Source: Agrobacterium tumefaciens (GTDB lineage Bacteria; Pseudomonadota; Alphaproteobacteria; Rhizobiales; Rhizobiaceae). From it: a stretch of 64,000 bases of DNA. A model generated the notes under the pieces. That model did not search any database and was not told the DNA's origin. It saw nothing but the letters and a program-made list of their open reading frames with translations. Where the stretch lies: assembly GCF_009649785.1 (NCBI RefSeq), contig NZ_WJOK01000007.1, positions 124,001 to 188,000 of the forward strand, given 5' to 3'. The position numbers and the translations under genes are program-made. Each line of letters begins with the position of its first letter. The first letter of the stretch is position 1. This document shows, one piece after another, positions 8,459-16,412 of this stretch.

Positions 8459-9403
8459 TTACTGCCGGCGCAGATCGTCTCCCAGGGTCGCAATCAGGCC
8501 GGATTCGCTTGCACCATCGATAAGGCCGAGACGGGCCATTAGAATTTCCAGCGTGATGGCATTGTTGCGGACAGAGCGAAAGGTCACGCTTTCCGCCCCC
8601 ACCTGCGCCGCATCGATATTGGCCGCGAGGCGGGAAATCTGTGCCTTCAGCAATTCGATTGCGAGAAATATTTCGCCGATAAGGGGGCGCGCATCACCGT
8701 CCTCGGCCAATCTGTCAATCAGCAACGCTGAAAGCTCACGCTGTTTCTCACCCAGAGCCACGGCGGCCTTCAGAAGGGTGAAAACGGAGGCTGCCAGATT
8801 TCCAGCGCCCTGCGCAAGAAACGCGACCTGATCGGCGCGCAGCAGGCCGTCCCACGATGTATCCGGGCGATTGCGAAGAACAACGAGCACGGCCTGCCCT
8901 GCCGCGTTGACTGCCGGGACAACGATCCAGTCTGCATCTGAGGTAACAGATCGGGCAATGTCAGCGGGCAGCCGCAAGCCATAGTCGTCGCCAGTCAACA
9001 GAACCGCCTGATCCACGCCGGCGTCAGATGAGGCAAGCGCAAAAGTCTCACCAAGATCGAGGCGGGCGAAGAGGGTTTTGCGCTGCTCTTCGCTACCGGC
9101 GTTCCTGATGAATTCGAGCGCCGTGAAGTGTTCGGCAAGCGCATGCGCCGCCTCCGCATCCGCCGCGGAAATAATCGAGAGAGCTTGCGAGAGAACGTCG
9201 TTTGTGATGTCCGCCCCGCCCAGATCGTTTGGAACGGAGAGGGCGAGAAGGCCGGAACGGGCAATCCGCGCGTGGATTTGTGCGGCACTTTCCACCGCGC
9301 ATTTTTCGGCAATCGTCCGGGCAACGGTCAGTACATCCCCATCCGCGCCGAGACGCGGGGACACGAAACGAATTCTTTCGCCGAGCGGCGTGACAGATCC
9401 CAT
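8459..9403 (-). CDS. Short, divergent acyl-CoA-dehydrogenase-like protein
   Basis: This 314-residue protein shows the beginning of an acyl-CoA dehydrogenase/DszC-type fold (SGLLALSVPNDLGGADITNDVLSQALSIISAADAEAAHAL around residues 50-90) and a helical C-terminal domain. It is about 80-100 residues shorter than DszC or SfnB, and the middle beta-domain is compressed with no recognisable flavin-contact motif. The ATG at 9401-9403 is preceded by GAGGGAG. It follows the flavin reductase gene by 51 bases and is probably co-transcribed. It may be a degenerate or specialised flavin monooxygenase component, or an inactive relic; activity is uncertain. Confidence 0.7.
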   Translation of the reverse strand: MGSVTPLGERIRFVSPRLGADGDVLTVARTIAEKCAVESAAQIHARIARSGLLALSVPNDLGGADITNDVLSQALSIISAADAEAAHALAEHFTALEFIRNAGSEEQRKTLFARLDLGETFALASSDAGVDQAVLLTGDDYGLRLPADIARSVTSDADWIVVPAVNAAGQAVLVVLRNRPDTSWDGLLRADQVAFLAQGAGNLAASVFTLLKAAVALGEKQRELSALLIDRLAEDGDARPLIGEIFLAIELLKAQISRLAANIDAAQVGAESVTFRSVRNNAITLEILMARLGLIDGASESGLIATLGDDLRRQ

Positions 9404-9454
9404 GCTCAACTCCCTCAAAGAATGACCCAGTGAAAGCGCCGGAAAGGCCGGAGC

Positions 9455-10000
9455 TCAGTCCAGCGAATGATAACGGCCGTTTTGATAGACCAGCGAGTGA
9501 CCCGACCCGATGCGGATCGCCTCCACCTTGCCGATGATGATGACGTGGCTGTGGCGCTCGATCGCCTCCTCGATGGTGCAATCGATCGCGGCAACGGCGT
9601 CCTCGAGGATGGGCGCGCCGCTCGCCAGACGGGTCCATTCCGCGCCGCGATAACGGTCCACACCTTTCAGACCGCCAACACCGGCAAACTGGTTGGCGAT
9701 GAACTGATGGTTCGGGCCGATAATATTCACCGCCAGATGGCCGAAGCGCTGCACCACAGGCCATGTGGAGGAGGAGCGGTTGAGCGCAACCAGAATTCTT
9801 GGCGGATCGACCGACAGGGCTGTGGCGGATGTTACCGTAGCACCCGTGCGCGCATCACCCTCGCCCGCCGTAATGACACTGACACCGCCGCCCAGCGTCC
9901 TGAGCGCCGCCTTAAGGCTATCGGCATCCGGCGCCTTGCCAGAGACGGGATCGCGGAGATTGATGAATTGTTGATCCTTGGCCGCATATTGCAATGTCAT
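9455..10000 (-). CDS. NAD(P)H:flavin reductase (HpaC/DszD-like)
   Basis: This is a 181-residue flavin reductase domain protein. The family blocks LRTLGGGVSVITAGEGDARTGATVTSATALSVDPPRILVALNRSS (residues 30-75) and FGHLAVNIIGPNHQFIANQFAG (85-107) are evident. Spacing from AGGAG to the ATG is six bases. Such enzymes deliver reduced FMN or FAD to two-component monooxygenases, so this one may serve the eight luciferase-like and the DszC-like enzymes of the island, for which no other reductase is seen. Its promoter carries the best palindromic copy of the TTCCATA element (10071-10096). Confidence 0.92.
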   Translation of the reverse strand: MTLQYAAKDQQFINLRDPVSGKAPDADSLKAALRTLGGGVSVITAGEGDARTGATVTSATALSVDPPRILVALNRSSSTWPVVQRFGHLAVNIIGPNHQFIANQFAGVGGLKGVDRYRGAEWTRLASGAPILEDAVAAIDCTIEEAIERHSHVIIIGKVEAIRIGSGHSLVYQNGRYHSLD

Positions 10001-10070
10001 CGATCGCTCCTGAAAACAGCTTGTTGCTCAATAGTTAGCAGCGGCGGCGGGGCGTGAAATAGACATCGTA

Positions 10071-10096
10071 TTCCATAATACTTATATTCTATGGAA
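10071..10096 (-). promoter_or_regulatory. TTCCATA-N12-TATGGAA operator-like palindrome (copy A)
   Basis: TTCCATA at 10071-10077 is the exact reverse complement of TATGGAA at 10090-10096, with a 12-base spacer. It sits 71-96 bases upstream of the flavin reductase start. The left half and the spacing recur at 11796, 12757 and 18215, and a variant occurs at 35329. Confidence 0.65.
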
Positions 10097-10160
10097 ATAA
10101 TGTTTTATATGCCGCTCTCCCGTGAACGCTCCGCCGAATGACGCCCATAGGAAAGGCTAA

Positions 10161-10188
10161 CCGGAAGACAGGGCCGCCTGCCTTCCGG
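10161..10188 (-). terminator. Hairpin downstream of ssuD
   Basis: CCGGAAG (10161-10167) pairs with CTTCCGG (10182-10188), extended inward by CAGG/CCTG across one mismatch. It begins eight bases after the ssuD stop on the minus strand. A T-run is lacking, so it may act as a weak or Rho-assisted terminator or a 3'-protecting hairpin. Confidence 0.5.
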
Positions 10189-10195
10189 CGATTGA

Positions 10196-11365
10196 TCACG
10201 AGCCGGATACCAGCTTGACGTTACCGCCGTGGCCGCCGCCGCCGAAAACCTGTTTTGTGCCGAAAGACGAACGGATCTGATTACGTGGCCCATCAAGCCC
10301 GATTTCCGGAAACAGCAATTCGGATAGACGATAGGCTTCCTCCAGATGCGGATAGCCCGATGCGATGACGGTATCGATGCCCAGCGCCTGATACTCCCGC
10401 AGCCGTGCCGCAACTGTCTTCGGCGAACCCACCAGCGCGGTGCCGGCGCCAGAGCGGACAAGACCGATTCCCGCCCACAAGTTCGGAGAGACTTCAAGCT
10501 GGTCACGCCGGCCATTATGCAGCGCCCGCATCCTTGCCTGACCGACCGAATCCGACGCCTTTAAGAAGGCCTCCTGAGCGGAAGCGATGGTTTCGTCGGA
10601 AAGCTTGGAAATCAGTTTGTCCGCATCGGCCCAGGCCTCCTCATCGGTTTCGCGCACGATGAAATGCAGGCGAATGCCGAATGTCACTTCTCGCCCCTTT
10701 TTCGCTGCGGCGGCGCGAACCTTGGCGATTTTTTCCGCCACCTGTGCCGGCGGCTCACCCCAGGTCAGATACTTGTCGGTGATACCGGCCGAGAACTCGA
10801 TCCCGGCATCGGAGGAGCCGCCGAAATAAAGGGGCGGACGCGGTTCCTGCACCGGTGGCAGGCCGAGCCTGGCACCCTGTGCCTTGATATATTTGCCGTC
10901 GAGATCTCCCTTGCCAGTTTCGATCAACGAATTGAACACCTGGAAGAACTCGTCAGCGTGGTCGTAACGCTCGTCGTGCGGCAGGAAGATGCCATCACCA
11001 GCCAGCTCCTGCGCGCTGCCGCCAACGACGATGTTGAGAAGCAGCCGACCATGGGAAACACGGTCCAGCGTGGAGGCCAGCCGCGCATAATAGGCCGGCG
11101 AGGCAACGCCCGGACGGATGGCGACGAGGAATTTCAGTTTCTCGGTATAGGCGGCGAGATTGGCCGCGAGGATGAAGGATTCCTCGCAGGCGACGCCGGT
11201 AGGAATAAGCACCCCGGAATAACCGAGCCGATCCGCAGCCTGCGCTATTTCCCGAAAATAGCCGGGATCGGCGGGACGTGACAGATCGTCGGAGCCAAGA
11301 TAGCTGCCGTCGCCTGAGGTGGGTATGAACCACAGAAAATCGAGTGGTTTGTCAGCTGTGCTCAT
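10196..11365 (-). CDS. ssuD: FMNH2-dependent alkanesulfonate monooxygenase
   Basis: This is a 389-residue member of the SsuD family. The N-terminal [48 protein letters not shown] closely follows the Escherichia coli SsuD pattern, and [41 protein letters not shown] matches the barrel core. It converts alkanesulfonates and FMNH2 to an aldehyde and sulfite. No ssuABC transporter or ssuE lies next to it; the flavin reductase at 9455-10000 is the likely partner. The ATG at 11363-11365 is chosen over an upstream in-frame start on family N-terminus. The C-terminus [12 protein letters not shown] is typical of the family. Confidence 0.93.
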   Translation of the reverse strand: MSTADKPLDFLWFIPTSGDGSYLGSDDLSRPADPGYFREIAQAADRLGYSGVLIPTGVACEESFILAANLAAYTEKLKFLVAIRPGVASPAYYARLASTLDRVSHGRLLLNIVVGGSAQELAGDGIFLPHDERYDHADEFFQVFNSLIETGKGDLDGKYIKAQGARLGLPPVQEPRPPLYFGGSSDAGIEFSAGITDKYLTWGEPPAQVAEKIAKVRAAAAKKGREVTFGIRLHFIVRETDEEAWADADKLISKLSDETIASAQEAFLKASDSVGQARMRALHNGRRDQLEVSPNLWAGIGLVRSGAGTALVGSPKTVAARLREYQALGIDTVIASGYPHLEEAYRLSELLFPEIGLDGPRNQIRSSFGTKQVFGGGGHGGNVKLVSGS

Positions 11366-11536
11366 CGACAGGTCCTTTGCAATCCGCCCATCGGGCAATT
11401 CGGCTGGGTACTAAAAGGGTAGCCAATTCCCCGCCGCGTTTAAGAAATTTTGTTCCAATTTCCGTGCCGCAAGGAGAGTTTATCTCCGCTGGGAAATGGG
11501 TCTGGGAAGCGAAAACAAACCTTTCGCCTCCCTGTG

Positions 11537-11734
11537 TCAGAGGACCGGATAAAGTCCGAGCATCGCAAAATTCATTTCGTAAATCTCTTCCCGCTCAAGG
11601 TCGAGATCGCTCTTTTCCCGCTTGATACGACCGGAATGATCCAGCGGCTGGAGACTGCCCTGATCAACCCCTCGCGGCCTACGCCTGGCCAGACCGAACA
11701 GATCGACAGTAAACGCATGAAGTCCCTGCGGCAT
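11537..11734 (-). CDS. Small hypothetical protein (65 aa) upstream of ssuD
   Basis: The ATG at 11732-11734 is preceded by AAAGGAGG six to thirteen bases upstream, one of the strongest ribosome-binding sites in the window. The frame of 65 codons lies on the ssuD strand, 171 bases before it, and copy B of the TTCCATA element lies 63 bases upstream. The product starts MPQGLHAFTVDLFGLARRRP, is highly charged in the middle, and has no cysteine, signal peptide or membrane segment. I do not recognise it. It may be a small protein of the sulfur regulon or a regulatory leader; a chance frame remains possible. Confidence 0.45.
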   Translation of the reverse strand: MPQGLHAFTVDLFGLARRRPRGVDQGSLQPLDHSGRIKREKSDLDLEREEIYEMNFAMLGLYPVL

Positions 11735-11795
11735 GTGCGCCTCCTTTGGTCAATTCGCTCTATCCTCCGGCGAGCGCCCAGATTGGTCAATATTT

Positions 11796-11820
11796 TCCAT
11801 AAAATTACTATTCTATAATT
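11796..11820 (-). promoter_or_regulatory. TTCCATA-N12-TA operator-like element (copy B)
   Basis: TTCCATA is followed after 12 bases (AAATTACTATTC) by TATAATT. The only minus-strand target downstream is the small frame at 11537-11734 and then ssuD. The plus-strand side meets the end of a gene, so the direction of control is unambiguous for this copy. Confidence 0.6.
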
Positions 11821-11951
11821 GGCGGATTGCCGGCAAACGTGGACTAAGGTTGCGGCAGCGGGAAAAATTCCGTTTCGAACCGCCAATAAAGGGGTCATCG
11901 CAATGGCACCGACACGATGGCCGCTGAAAGCACGGACTTGGGACGAAAAGA

Positions 11952-12569
11952 CTATAGAGCGCCGGCATCACCCTGCAGCAGCGCACCGTGCAGAACGGGT
12001 GATCCGCGCTTCCTCGATCTGCTGGCCTTGATTTCGGACGCCGCTTTCAGGCGTGCGAAAAGAGCATAGCCCTCGGACCACCGGCCGAAACCGGCGGCAA
12101 TATTGATGTGTCCAACGGAGCCGAGATTGACGATATCGCTTCCCCAGTCAGCAGCGGTGCGGGCTAACTCGTCCGGGTTCATATAGGGGTCGTTCATGCT
12201 ACCTACGACGAGACTGGGGAAGGTGAGCGGCGACCGAGGAAATGCGCCGAAGCGGACGATGCATGGATGCATTGCCTCCACTCTGTCGAGATGGGCGGGC
12301 GCCACCAGAAGCGCACCCCTGATTTTGCTGGCCACGGGTCGTGTCGCCATATTGGCGACGAGCAGGCAACCCAGGCTGTGGGCGACAATATAGGCGCTTT
12401 CGGTTGCGGCGAGCGCCGCTTCCAGACGCTCAAGCCAGTATTCAAGAACCGGGCATTCCCAATTCTGCTGATCGACCAGCTGCGCCTCCGAATCTTCCAG
12501 CAGCCAGTGCCGCTGCCAATGCCCCTCATCCGAACCGTTGAGGCCGGGGACAATCAAGGTGGTACACAT
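11952..12569 (-). CDS. RBBP9/YdeN-family serine hydrolase
   Basis: This 205-residue alpha/beta-hydrolase belongs to the RBBP9/YdeN family. It starts TTLIVPGLNGSDEGHWQRHW, the family N-terminal signature, and has the nucleophile elbow AHSLGC near residue 83. The late segments VVGSMNDPYM (acid) and GSVGHINIAAGFG (histidine) complete the catalytic triad. Substrate is unknown; members hydrolyse small esters or amides. It lies divergent from the SsuD-like gene at 12969 and could share its control region. Confidence 0.85.
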   Translation of the reverse strand: MCTTLIVPGLNGSDEGHWQRHWLLEDSEAQLVDQQNWECPVLEYWLERLEAALAATESAYIVAHSLGCLLVANMATRPVASKIRGALLVAPAHLDRVEAMHPCIVRFGAFPRSPLTFPSLVVGSMNDPYMNPDELARTAADWGSDIVNLGSVGHINIAAGFGRWSEGYALFARLKAASEIKASRSRKRGSPVLHGALLQGDAGAL

Positions 12570-12968
12570 GCCTACTCCGTGGTTTGCGGGCGGGGTGTGC
12601 CAAGAATGGTGAATTTCGCAATTTTAGTCGACTATTGCCTTGCTCAGCTTTTCCGAACTCGAGAAAAATCGATCCAGACAATTCCGTTGCGGCAAAAAAT
12701 ACGTTCTCGGCAGCAGCCTTGGCACTGCGCATGTGGAATCATTGCCTAAAATATTTTCCATAGAAAATATGTTCTAATCGAGCAAACCGCGCGGAAAGCT
12801 TTTCCTCTGCCGCATTCCAAAAGAAACGCCGCTGCTTGGCCGTGCCGCCGCCGGTTTGTCATTCTCGCACTGTCGGAGACCTCAACCTCCCGAACCTCAA
12901 AATGGCAAATGCCGAGCCTCGGCAGGGCCATTCCACCGCGACATAAAGCGAAAATTCAGGCGGATAAT
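12570..12968. other. Divergent intergenic region
   Basis: This region of about 400 bases separates the RBBP9-like hydrolase from the plus-strand SsuD-like gene. It holds copy C of the TTCCATA element at 12757-12777. Apart from a weak 14-codon frame at 12902, I see no coding signal. Confidence 0.6.
12757..12777 (+). promoter_or_regulatory. TTCCATA-N12-TA operator-like element (copy C)
   Basis: TTCCATA, a 12-base spacer ending in GTTC, then TAATC. The spacing is identical to copies A, B and E. It lies about 190-210 bases from both flanking gene starts, so it could control either the SsuD-like gene or the hydrolase. Confidence 0.55.
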
Positions 12969-14039
12969 GTGAGCAGCACGAGCGAATTTCTCTGGTACAT
13001 CCCCAATGACGTCAAACCCGGACATCGGGGCGACGCCGTCAGCGAAAACCACAACAGCCTCGATACTTTAACTACCCATGCCAGGGCGCTGGAAAACCAT
13101 GGCTGGAAGGGCGCGTTGATCGGCACAGGCTGGGGGCGTCCGGATACCTTTACGGTTGCGGCGTCGCTTACCGCGCGTACCACCACTTTCGAGCCACTGA
13201 TCGCTATCCGCCCCGGCTACTGGAAGCCGGCCAATCTCGCATCGGCCGCCGCCACGCTCGATCAGCTTTCTGGTGGCCGGGTACGAATCAATGTCGTTTC
13301 CGGCAGGGACGAGCTTGCGGCCTATGGCGACGAAGAAGGCGATCAGGCGCAGCGTTATGCGCGCACGAAGGAGTTCATGCGGCTGGTGCGGCGGCTCTGG
13401 ACTGAGGAAAACGTCACTTTCAATGGCGACCATTTCCGGGTCAAGAACTCCACCGTCTCGCCGCGCATCAGCGAGAGTGCCGGCCGGCCACATCCCAAAC
13501 TTTATTTCGGCGGCGCGTCCGAGGCCGCCGAACAGGTTGCCGCAACTGAAGCCGATGTCCAGCTCTTCTGGGGCGAACCGCTCGCCGGCGTGCGCGAAAG
13601 GATCGAACGTCTCAGACATTTCAGTGAGACCCTCGGCCGTGACCTGCCGCCGCTGCAATTCGGTCTGCGGATCACCACGCTAGTGCGCGAAACCGCGGCT
13701 GAGGCTTGGCGCGATGCGGAAGCAAAGGTGGCGGAGATGGCTGCGAACAATGGCGTGCGCTGGAACGATCATCTGCAAGGTGTCGCGGTCGGCCAGCGCC
13801 GCCTGCTGGATCTGCACACGCAGAGCGATGTGCTGGACGACAATCTTTATACCGCACCCGGCAAATTTGGCGGAGGCGGTGCCGCAACGACATGGCTCGT
13901 CGGTTCGGCGGAAGACGTCGCCGCGTCGCTGCGCAAATACCGCGCGCTTGGCATCACCCATTTCGTGCTTTCCGACACGCCCTATCTTCAGGAAATTGAA
14001 CGGCAGGGCGACAAGCTGTTGCCGCTACTCCGGGACTGA
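12969..14039 (+). CDS. SsuD-like luciferase-family monooxygenase
   Basis: This 356-residue protein is a second SsuD-type flavin monooxygenase. The likely start is the GTG at 12969, giving MSSTSEFLWYIPNDVKPGHRG, in line with family N-termini and preceded by AGGCGG; no ATG fits as well. Core segments IAIRPGYWKPANLASAAATLDQLSGGRVRINVVSG and TWLVGSAEDVAASLRKYRALGITHFVLSDTPYL are typical. It is about 30 residues shorter than ssuD at 10196 and differs at its N-terminus (NDVKPGHRGDA in place of TSGDGSYLG), so the substrate probably differs. It is FMNH2-dependent and cytosolic. Confidence 0.86.
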   Translation: MSSTSEFLWYIPNDVKPGHRGDAVSENHNSLDTLTTHARALENHGWKGALIGTGWGRPDTFTVAASLTARTTTFEPLIAIRPGYWKPANLASAAATLDQLSGGRVRINVVSGRDELAAYGDEEGDQAQRYARTKEFMRLVRRLWTEENVTFNGDHFRVKNSTVSPRISESAGRPHPKLYFGGASEAAEQVAATEADVQLFWGEPLAGVRERIERLRHFSETLGRDLPPLQFGLRITTLVRETAAEAWRDAEAKVAEMAANNGVRWNDHLQGVAVGQRRLLDLHTQSDVLDDNLYTAPGKFGGGGAATTWLVGSAEDVAASLRKYRALGITHFVLSDTPYLQEIERQGDKLLPLLRD

Positions 14040-14096
14040 TGCGGGCGGCGTCAACATGGGCGGCCTGCCAAACAAAGCCGCCCATGTCTTCTACGG

Positions 14097-15272
14097 TCAG
14101 CCGCCAACAGCCTTGATGCTCTGACGGCCGAGGATAGTTCGGATCATGTGGCTTTGCGGCGCATGCGCCCTTGCCGTTATGGCGTCGCGGTGATGCCGCT
14201 CGAGATTATAGTCCCGGCGAAGGCCGCGATTGCCGCCAAGCTCCAGCGCCAGATCCGTCACTGCCAGCGCATTGTCGATCACCACATGACGAACGGCGAG
14301 CGCATCCGTGCCTACCCTCTCACCCGCATCGATATCACGCGCGACGGAGCGGAGCAGACGCCTGTTGGCCGCAAGAAGTACCTCGATCTCGCCCACACCT
14401 TCCTGAATGCGCGGAATGGATGACAGCGGCGCGCCGAGGCTTGCCGGAACATGGCCTGTCAGATGGCGCAAGAGGGCGTCACGCGCCGAAAGCGCGACAC
14501 CGTGATAGACGGAGGCCAGCAGCACGAAGAAATTGTAACCGTCCGCCTCATCCCGCCGCAACGGCTCGTCCGCCGGCTGTTCGGCAACGATATCGGCGAG
14601 CGGCACCCTCACATTCTCAAGCAGGAGATCGTCGCTGGCGGTGGCATACATTCCTGTCGCTTCCCATGCCTTTTCCCGGCCGATGCCCGGCGCATCGAGC
14701 GGGACCAGAAGCTGGATCAGACGCGGCGCCTCTTCCGTCGTGACGGCAAGTACAATCGCCCATTTCAGACCCGGCAGGCCGGTGACGAAGCTCTTGCGGC
14801 CATTGACCACCCAGAAATCGCCCTCGATCCGCGCCGTCGTTTCCGGCAGTCCGCCATGGGCCGGGGAACCGATCCCCGGCTCTGCCTGCGCATTGTTCAG
14901 AAGCGCCCGCTCCCTGTTATTGGCGGCCAGCACTTTTGCCGCGAGATCTGCCGGCCACCTGCCGCGCCGGATGGCAGCATGAACGCTGTAATGCATGGCA
15001 AGGATGAGGGCGGTTGACGGATCACCCTTGGCAATGGCGGCGATGACGGCATGCGCGGTTTCCATGCCCTCTCCCCAACCACCGTCCTTTTCAGCCGTCA
15101 CGAGACCAAGCAGGCCAGACTTGAAAAGTGCCTCGAAATTACCGGCGGCGAATTCGCCGCTTTTGTCATACTCCGCCGCAGTCAGGCTGAAATCTTCGGC
15201 GAGCGCGGTTGCGATGGCGACGGGATTCAAGTGCTGCTCCGGGCTCGGAACGGCGGATAAAGCGCCGCTCAT
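14097..15272 (-). CDS. DszC/SfnB-like flavin-dependent monooxygenase (acyl-CoA dehydrogenase fold)
   Basis: This 391-residue protein has the acyl-CoA dehydrogenase fold and fits the DszC/SfnB group that oxidises sulfur compounds with reduced flavin. A histidine in LAMHYSVHAAI matches DszC His92, and the C-terminal RDAITARAHAPQSHMI block has a histidine where DszC has His391. The start overlaps the stop of the DszB-like gene upstream as ATGA, indicating translational coupling. A monooxygenase coupled to a desulfinase suggests sequential S-oxidation and C-S cleavage. Residue comparison rests on my memory of the DszC sequence, so the assignment is probable, not certain. Confidence 0.78.
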   Translation of the reverse strand: MSGALSAVPSPEQHLNPVAIATALAEDFSLTAAEYDKSGEFAAGNFEALFKSGLLGLVTAEKDGGWGEGMETAHAVIAAIAKGDPSTALILAMHYSVHAAIRRGRWPADLAAKVLAANNRERALLNNAQAEPGIGSPAHGGLPETTARIEGDFWVVNGRKSFVTGLPGLKWAIVLAVTTEEAPRLIQLLVPLDAPGIGREKAWEATGMYATASDDLLLENVRVPLADIVAEQPADEPLRRDEADGYNFFVLLASVYHGVALSARDALLRHLTGHVPASLGAPLSSIPRIQEGVGEIEVLLAANRRLLRSVARDIDAGERVGTDALAVRHVVIDNALAVTDLALELGGNRGLRRDYNLERHHRDAITARAHAPQSHMIRTILGRQSIKAVGG

Positions 15273-16300
15273 GCCACCGCCCTTTCACTGGTCGTGACGA
15301 AACGGTCATCGATCCACGCAGCGAGATCGAAGTCGTTTTCAAGGAAACCCCATTGATGCAGGAAATCCTTGTAATGGCCGACGGCGGCGACGAGGTCTGC
15401 ATCGAGGCCAAGACCTAGATGGCGGTGGACATCCGGGCCGTTGGCGGCCAGAACCTGCTCTTCGGTCGCACCCGCCTCGCGCGCGATAAAACGGCGGGTC
15501 TCTTCCGGATGCTGCTCCGCCCAGAGCGAGGCTTTGGCAATGGCGGCAACCAGCCGCTCCACCAGATCGGGGCGCTCATCGGCAAGTCGTCCGTCAACTG
15601 TCAGCACGCGGGGAGAGCCGGAGTTGATACGTATCTTCGGGTCGGGGTGAAAACCGAATTCCGCCACTTGCACGGCGCCGATCAGGTTCGCGGCGGCGAT
15701 ACCGGCAGTACCCTTGACGAAAATCGCATCGACCTCACCCCGCAACAGCGCGATGATCTCCTCACCGAAGGATTGTCGCCGCTTCAGGCCGAAAAGGGAT
15801 GGTCCCTCCTGTGTCGCCAGCACGGAATCCTTGATCACGATATCCTTCAGCTCGATATCCTCGACCCTCAGCCCTTCCAGCGAAAGCGCCGAAACGATGC
15901 CCTTCAATGCTGTCGCTCGCATGAAATCGACAATCCCATCAGGTCTGCGCGGCACACCGAAACGGCGGCCGACGAGATCGGCAAGCGAGCGGATACCGTT
16001 TTCCGGAAGGGTGATGATCGCCTGGAACTCATCGGTCCAGGTAATGCCGATAAGACGCGTATTGCGCCCTTCCGAGCGGGCGCGGATAGGGGGCACATTA
16101 CCGCCGTGGCGGAAGGACCATTCCAGCGTGTGGTTGAAATGGCTCTGCCGCACAGAACGATCCGGTGAATCGATGATGGATTTCAGCGATATCCCCACAT
16201 CCTCAAAGGTCTGCGCGAGATAACCGAGCTGCGCCGCAAGCCCCACGGGCGTGGGCACCGGGCAACGTGTGTACCAGATTTCAGAAAGTGTCGTGCTCAT
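15269..16300 (-). CDS. DszB-like desulfinase (SsuA/NMT1-fold, no signal peptide)
   Basis: This 343-residue protein would usually be annotated as a sulfonate-binding protein, but it has no signal peptide. It carries the DszB (2'-hydroxybiphenyl-2-sulfinate desulfinase) active-site pattern. Cys13 lies in YTRCPVP, like Cys27 of DszB in SNCPVP. His54 lies in SHF and Arg64 in SFRHGGNVPPI, equivalent to His60 and Arg70, with the same 10-residue spacing. RTRLIGIT-like and GRRFGVP segments also match DszB. DszB hydrolyses an aromatic sulfinate to a phenol and sulfite in the cytosol. The gene lies between a peptide-type binding protein and a DszC-like monooxygenase. The substrate is unknown. Confidence 0.78.
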   Translation of the reverse strand: MSTTLSEIWYTRCPVPTPVGLAAQLGYLAQTFEDVGISLKSIIDSPDRSVRQSHFNHTLEWSFRHGGNVPPIRARSEGRNTRLIGITWTDEFQAIITLPENGIRSLADLVGRRFGVPRRPDGIVDFMRATALKGIVSALSLEGLRVEDIELKDIVIKDSVLATQEGPSLFGLKRRQSFGEEIIALLRGEVDAIFVKGTAGIAAANLIGAVQVAEFGFHPDPKIRINSGSPRVLTVDGRLADERPDLVERLVAAIAKASLWAEQHPEETRRFIAREAGATEEQVLAANGPDVHRHLGLGLDADLVAAVGHYKDFLHQWGFLENDFDLAAWIDDRFVTTSERAVA

Positions 16301-16370
16301 GGCTTTGGCCTCGATGAAAACGATGACACCAGAAAGCGATGCTGCGGTGCCCGTCGACGAAAGGGAGATG

Positions 16371-16400
16371 CCCCTGCCCGCCGCAAACGGCGGGCAGGGG
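16371..16400 (-). other. Strong intercistronic hairpin
   Basis: CCCCTGCCCGCC (16371-16382) and GGCGGGCAGGGG (16389-16400) form a perfect 12-base-pair GC-rich stem with a six-base loop. It begins 12 bases after the binding-protein stop and precedes the DszB-like gene. There is no T-run. Such hairpins often protect the 3' end of a highly expressed binding-protein message and reduce downstream expression. Confidence 0.65.
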
Positions 16401-16412
16401 CTGGCGAGACGA

